From assembly GCA_041916675.1 (NCBI GenBank), contig JAYRZB010000002.1, forward strand, positions 364,950 to 428,949: a DNA stretch of 64,000 nt, given 5' to 3'. Position 1 is the stretch's first letter; every line of letters begins with the position of its first letter. Below are positions 60,942-64,000 of the stretch, one piece after another. This DNA comes from JAYRZB01 sp041916675 (GTDB lineage: Bacteria; Pseudomonadota; Alphaproteobacteria; Rhizobiales; Devosiaceae). Made by a program: the position numbers and the translations under genes. The notes below the pieces were generated by a model that saw only the letters and a program-made list of their open reading frames with translations, made no database searches and was not told the origin of the DNA.

Positions 60942-62747
60942 ATGACAACGCCGCTTTCAAACATCCGCAATTTCTCCATCGTCGCCCATATCGACCATGG
61001 CAAATCCACCCTGGCCGACCGCCTGATCCAGATGACGGGCGGGCTTGAGGCGCGCGAAATGAAAGAGCAGGTGCTCGATTCGATGGATATCGAGCGCGAG
61101 CGCGGTATCACCATCAAGGCCCAGACCGTGCGGCTCAAATACCGCGCCAGGGATGGGCAGGATTATATCCTTAATCTCATCGATACCCCCGGCCACGTCG
61201 ATTTCGCCTACGAGGTCTCGCGCTCGATGGCCGCCGTCGAAGGCTCGCTCTTGGTGGTCGATGCCTCGCAGGGCGTTGAGGCGCAGACGCTGGCCAATGT
61301 CTATCACGCGCTCGAGGCCGATCATGAAATCGTGCCGGTGCTTAACAAGGTCGATCTGCCCGCCGCCGATATCGACCGCGTCAAGACCCAGATCGAGGAT
61401 GTCATCGGCATCGATGCCTCCGATGCACTCGAGATTTCGGCCAAGACCGGGCTCGGCATCGACACCGTGCTCGAAGCCATCGTCACCCGCCTGCCCGCCC
61501 CCACCGGCGATATAAAGGCCCCGCTCAAGGCGCTGCTGGTCGATTCCTGGTACGATACCTATCTTGGCGTCGTGGTGCTGATCCGGGTGATCGATGGCAC
61601 CATCAAGAAGGGCCAGCGCATCCGCATGATGGCCTCGGGCGCGGTTTATGAGCTCGACAAGGTCGGCGTCTTCACCCCCAAGCTCGTCGATGTGGCCGAG
61701 CTTGGCCCCGGCGAGATCGGCATGTTCACCGCCTCGATCAAGGAAGTGGCCGAAACCAATGTCGGCGACACCATCACCGATGATCGCAAGCCCACCGCCG
61801 AGGCGCTGCCCGATTTCCGCCCCGCCCAGCCGGTGGTGTTCTGCGGGCTGTTTCCCGTCGATGCCAATGATTTTGATGATCTGCGCGCCGCCATGGGCAA
61901 GCTCAGGCTCAACGATGCCAGCTTTTCCTATGAGATGGAAACCTCAGCCGCCCTCGGCTTTGGCTTCCGCTGCGGGTTTTTGGGGCTTTTGCACCTCGAA
62001 ATCATTCAGGAACGGCTCTCCCGTGAGTTCGATCTTGATCTGATCGCCACCGCCCCCTCGGTGGTCTACGAGGTGGCCATGACCAATGGCGACACCCTCA
62101 TGCTGCACAATCCGGCCGATCTCCCCGATGTGGTCAAGATCGCCGAAATCCGCGAGCCCTGGATCAAGGCCACCATTCTCACCCCCGATGAATATCTGGG
62201 CGCGATCCTGAAACTCTGTCAGGATCGGCGCGGCATTCAGCGCAATCTCAGCTATGTCGGCAACCGCGCCATGGTCGAATACGATCTGCCGCTCAACGAA
62301 GTGGTGTTCGATTTTTATGACCGGCTGAAGTCCATCTCCAAGGGCTATGCCAGTTTCGATTATACCTTGGCCGATTATCGCGAGGGCGACCTCGTCAAGC
62401 TCTCGATCCTCGTGAACGCCGAACCGGTCGATGCGCTCTCGATGCTGGTGCACCGCACCGTTGCCGAATCGCGCGGCCGGCAGATGTGCGAAAAGCTCAA
62501 GGAGCTGATCCCCCCGCACCTCTTCGTCATCCCCATCCAGGCCGCGATTGGCGGCAAGATCATCGCCCGCGAAACCGTGCGCGCCATGCGCAAGGACGTC
62601 ACCGCCAAATGCTACGGCGGCGACGCCACCCGCAAGCGCAAGCTGCTGGAAAAGCAGAAAGCGGGCAAAAAGCGCATGCGCCAGTTCGGCTCGGTCGAAA
62701 TACCGCAAGAAGCTTTCATCAAGGCGCTCAAGATGGGTGACGACTGA
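60942..62747 (+). CDS. lepA: Elongation factor 4 LepA
   Basis: This 601-aa translational GTPase has G1 AHIDHGKST, G2 GITIKAQTV, G3 DTPGHVDF, G4 NKVD and the LepA-specific C-terminal domain (CYGGDATRKRKLLEKQKAGKKRM). It is proposed to aid ribosome assembly and stalled translation. ATG 60942 fits the family N-terminus (MTTPLSNIRNFSIV); the frame from 60918 is rejected. Confidence 0.97.
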   Translation: MTTPLSNIRNFSIVAHIDHGKSTLADRLIQMTGGLEAREMKEQVLDSMDIERERGITIKAQTVRLKYRARDGQDYILNLIDTPGHVDFAYEVSRSMAAVEGSLLVVDASQGVEAQTLANVYHALEADHEIVPVLNKVDLPAADIDRVKTQIEDVIGIDASDALEISAKTGLGIDTVLEAIVTRLPAPTGDIKAPLKALLVDSWYDTYLGVVVLIRVIDGTIKKGQRIRMMASGAVYELDKVGVFTPKLVDVAELGPGEIGMFTASIKEVAETNVGDTITDDRKPTAEALPDFRPAQPVVFCGLFPVDANDFDDLRAAMGKLRLNDASFSYEMETSAALGFGFRCGFLGLLHLEIIQERLSREFDLDLIATAPSVVYEVAMTNGDTLMLHNPADLPDVVKIAEIREPWIKATILTPDEYLGAILKLCQDRRGIQRNLSYVGNRAMVEYDLPLNEVVFDFYDRLKSISKGYASFDYTLADYREGDLVKLSILVNAEPVDALSMLVHRTVAESRGRQMCEKLKELIPPHLFVIPIQAAIGGKIIARETVRAMRKDVTAKCYGGDATRKRKLLEKQKAGKKRMRQFGSVEIPQEAFIKALKMGDD

Positions 62748-62771
62748 AGTCTGCTAGTTCAGGGGCAATTT

Positions 62772-63431
62772 GTGGATCAATCTGCGTCCGCCAAGTTTGA
62801 TCTGGAAGCTCACCTTGAGAAGATCCAGCGAGTGACGGATGACCTGCGGAAGATCCCCCATGAGTATTTGGGGCCGACGGGCACAAAACTCCCTGATATT
62901 GCCTGGTTCGTGCTTGCTGCCATCAACAAGACGGCTTCTTTGACACACGCGTTTTGCGCTTTGACGCGGGCGAAGAACACGATGGTAGCCGCGTCACTCA
63001 TCCGGCTACAACTTGATACCGCCATGCGCATGTTTGGCCTGTCACTCGTCACAGACGTTGAATGCGCCGGTACATTGCTGATGAATGACGGCAGTTACCG
63101 AAAACTTCGCTCACGTGACGGGGAGTGGCTTACCGATGCGCTTCTGCACCGTAAGCTGAATGAGCACTATCCTGGCTTGAGCGATGCCTATGAGGCTACC
63201 TCCGCCTATGTGCACCTTTCGGCAATGCACATCAAAACTGGGCTAACCGGGCGGCCAGGCACTTCGACATTGTTTTTTGATCTGACCGGTACTGACGATT
63301 CACGCCCTGATGAGTGGTTTGCTGAATTAGTTGATTCCTTCGACCAGGCGACCACGCTGACAGGCGAGTTGATTGAAGATTTCATGCGCTATCGCTACGC
63401 GGGCATGTTCGGGGTCTCCCAGCCTAAATAG
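62772..63431 (+). CDS. Hypothetical protein, lower-GC orphan
   Basis: A 219-aa protein, helical in look, with TRAKNTMVAASLIRLQLDTAMRM in the middle and SAYVHLSAMHIKTG later. The latter recalls the abortive-infection-like or DUF5677-type helical families with a conserved His, but I cannot name it. Start GTG 62772 after AGGGG. By eye its GC (about 55%) is well below its neighbours (about 65%), a sign of transfer. It is followed by repeats and an IS element. Confidence 0.65.
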   Translation: MDQSASAKFDLEAHLEKIQRVTDDLRKIPHEYLGPTGTKLPDIAWFVLAAINKTASLTHAFCALTRAKNTMVAASLIRLQLDTAMRMFGLSLVTDVECAGTLLMNDGSYRKLRSRDGEWLTDALLHRKLNEHYPGLSDAYEATSAYVHLSAMHIKTGLTGRPGTSTLFFDLTGTDDSRPDEWFAELVDSFDQATTLTGELIEDFMRYRYAGMFGVSQPK

Positions 63432-63524
63432 AGCTATTCGGCGCCTCCGCTCATCGCCATTTTGCGCCATCCCCTCAGTCGTCTTCCTCGGATTAGGTGC
63501 CTACAAGCGAGGGGTTAGCCTGCA

Positions 63525-63800
63525 AACCCCATCCCATCCCTCCCCCTAAAGAAGGAGGGCAGTCATTTTGCACTTCCCGCGCGCCCCCTCCCCATTCAGG
63601 GAGAGGGTCGGGGTGGGGGTGAGCCGCCGCTCCACCAACCCCTCGTCTGACGCTCCGCGCCACCTTCTCCCCTGAGGGGAGAAGATCAGAGCCCTCAGTC
63701 CGGATTTCCTCTCCCCTCAGGGGAGAGGGTAGGGTGAGGGGTTCTTGGCAACTCTCACCACCCCCTCAGTCGTCATCCTCGCGCTCGACGCGAGGACCCA
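63525..63800. repeat. Cluster of GC-rich palindromic repeats
   Basis: No gene is seen between 63432 and 63942. The first part has CTTCTCCCCT-G-AGGGGAGAAG (63664-63684) and CCTCTCCCCT-C-AGGGGAGAGG (63708-63728), both with 10-bp arms. CCTCGCG-N5-CGCGAGG (63777-63795) follows, and at 63583-63623 lies a unit ending in GGGGTGGGGGTGAG. The last motif matches the repeats before rpmI. Confidence 0.75.
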
Positions 63801-63846
63801 TGGGCGGCTGGGCTGGGTCGCTGCGCTGTCGGATTAAGCCCCCGCG

Positions 63847-63897
63847 ACCCATATGCGATTCCCCTCCCCATTCAGGGCAGGGGAATCGCATATGGGT
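63847..63897. repeat. 19-bp perfect inverted repeat
   Basis: ACCCATATGCGATTCCCCT (63847-63865) is exactly inverted at 63879-63897 (AGGGGAATCGCATATGGGT) with a 13-bp spacer that can extend the stem. It lies 45 bp before the transposase start. It may be a repeat unit used as an IS target, or part of a larger palindrome. Confidence 0.85.
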
Positions 63898-63942
63898 TGC
63901 GGATTTTGGCGAATTGGATTCTGAAGCCTCTTAGGAGGATTG

Positions 63943-64000
63943 GATGGATCAGTTTTCAGTTCATTTTTCATCGGTTCCCGATCCGCGAGCGTCCAATGCT
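63943..64000 (+). mobile_element. ISAs1-family transposase, 5' end only (cut by window end)
   Basis: A frame begins at ATG 63943 after a strong TAGGAGGA. It reads MDQFSVHFSSVPDPRASNA before the window ends. The FSSVPDPR stretch is the conserved start of ISAs1/H-repeat-associated transposases (typical FxxLPDPRxxR). Only 19 codons are visible, so whether the gene is intact is unknown. Terminal repeats were not identified. Confidence 0.6.

Noticed and set aside
63734..63934. 66-codon open frame in the repeat region after the orphan gene
   Set aside because: It consists of repeat sequence with no ribosome site, so it is not a credible gene.

Overview
The window is chromosomal DNA from a high-GC alphaproteobacterium, most likely of the order Hyphomicrobiales (Rhizobiales) and plausibly a Devosia or Pelagibacterium relative. 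I infer this from protein families and gene order (AddAB, PcaQ-type pca operon, FYDLN/TIGR02300 protein, Hsp20-DUF1150 pair, MbfA with a perfect Irr-type iron control element, FzlA-like protein, NDUFA9-like protein beside uppP), not from any rRNA gene, as none is present. Almost all of it is ordinary core genome, densely packed with 1-4 nt start/stop overlaps. Only the last ~1.2 kb and one repeat-rich gap look accessory.

Layout: 1-5.7 kb holds addB (cut by the window edge), addA and two tandem thioredoxins. 5.7-15.8 kb is a long minus-strand run, read cmk, rpsA, GNAT, sppA, ihfB, lapA-like, trpF, trpB, trpA, accD, folC. 16-17.6 kb holds a FYDLN acidic protein, tRNA-Ala(GGC) and an orphan protein. 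17.6-23.4 kb is the protocatechuate branch of the beta-ketoadipate pathway: pcaQ divergent from pcaD-C-H-G-B-pobA. 23.4-30 kb has a TadG/TadE pair, arylamine N-acetyltransferase, YdeI-like and DUF1697 proteins, ribokinase, a lipoprotein and a glycosyltransferase. 30-36.2 kb has hsp20-DUF1150 and the rnd-lptC-lptA-lptB-rpoN-raiA-ptsN cluster. 36.4-42.6 kb has tRNA-Leu(CAG), an NDUFA9-like protein, uppP, an FzlA-like protein, queG, an SDR and a hydrolase.

42.8-52.1 kb is the translation block infC ... rpmI-rplT-pheS ... pheT. A BigR-type sulfide/persulfide detoxification locus (tauE-like, bigR-like, persulfide dioxygenase, rhodanese) and a mosaic of GC-rich palindromes lie between infC and rpmI. 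Two tandem ASCH-domain genes and a DEDDh exonuclease gene lie between pheS and pheT, coupled to both by overlaps; this is the most unusual arrangement in the window. 52.1-62.8 kb has a glycosyltransferase, aldo/keto reductase, trhO, two LysR regulators, a hydrolase, mbfA, a 46-aa ORF, an extensin-like protein, a DUF1203 protein and lepA.

After lepA come a lower-GC orphan gene, a second cluster of GC-rich palindromes, a 19-bp perfect inverted repeat, and the first 19 codons of an ISAs1-type transposase cut by the window end. Regulatory sites readable from sequence include a PcaQ-type operator, a BigR-type operator between divergent promoters, an Irr box on mbfA, three intrinsic terminators and an ATT initiation codon for infC.
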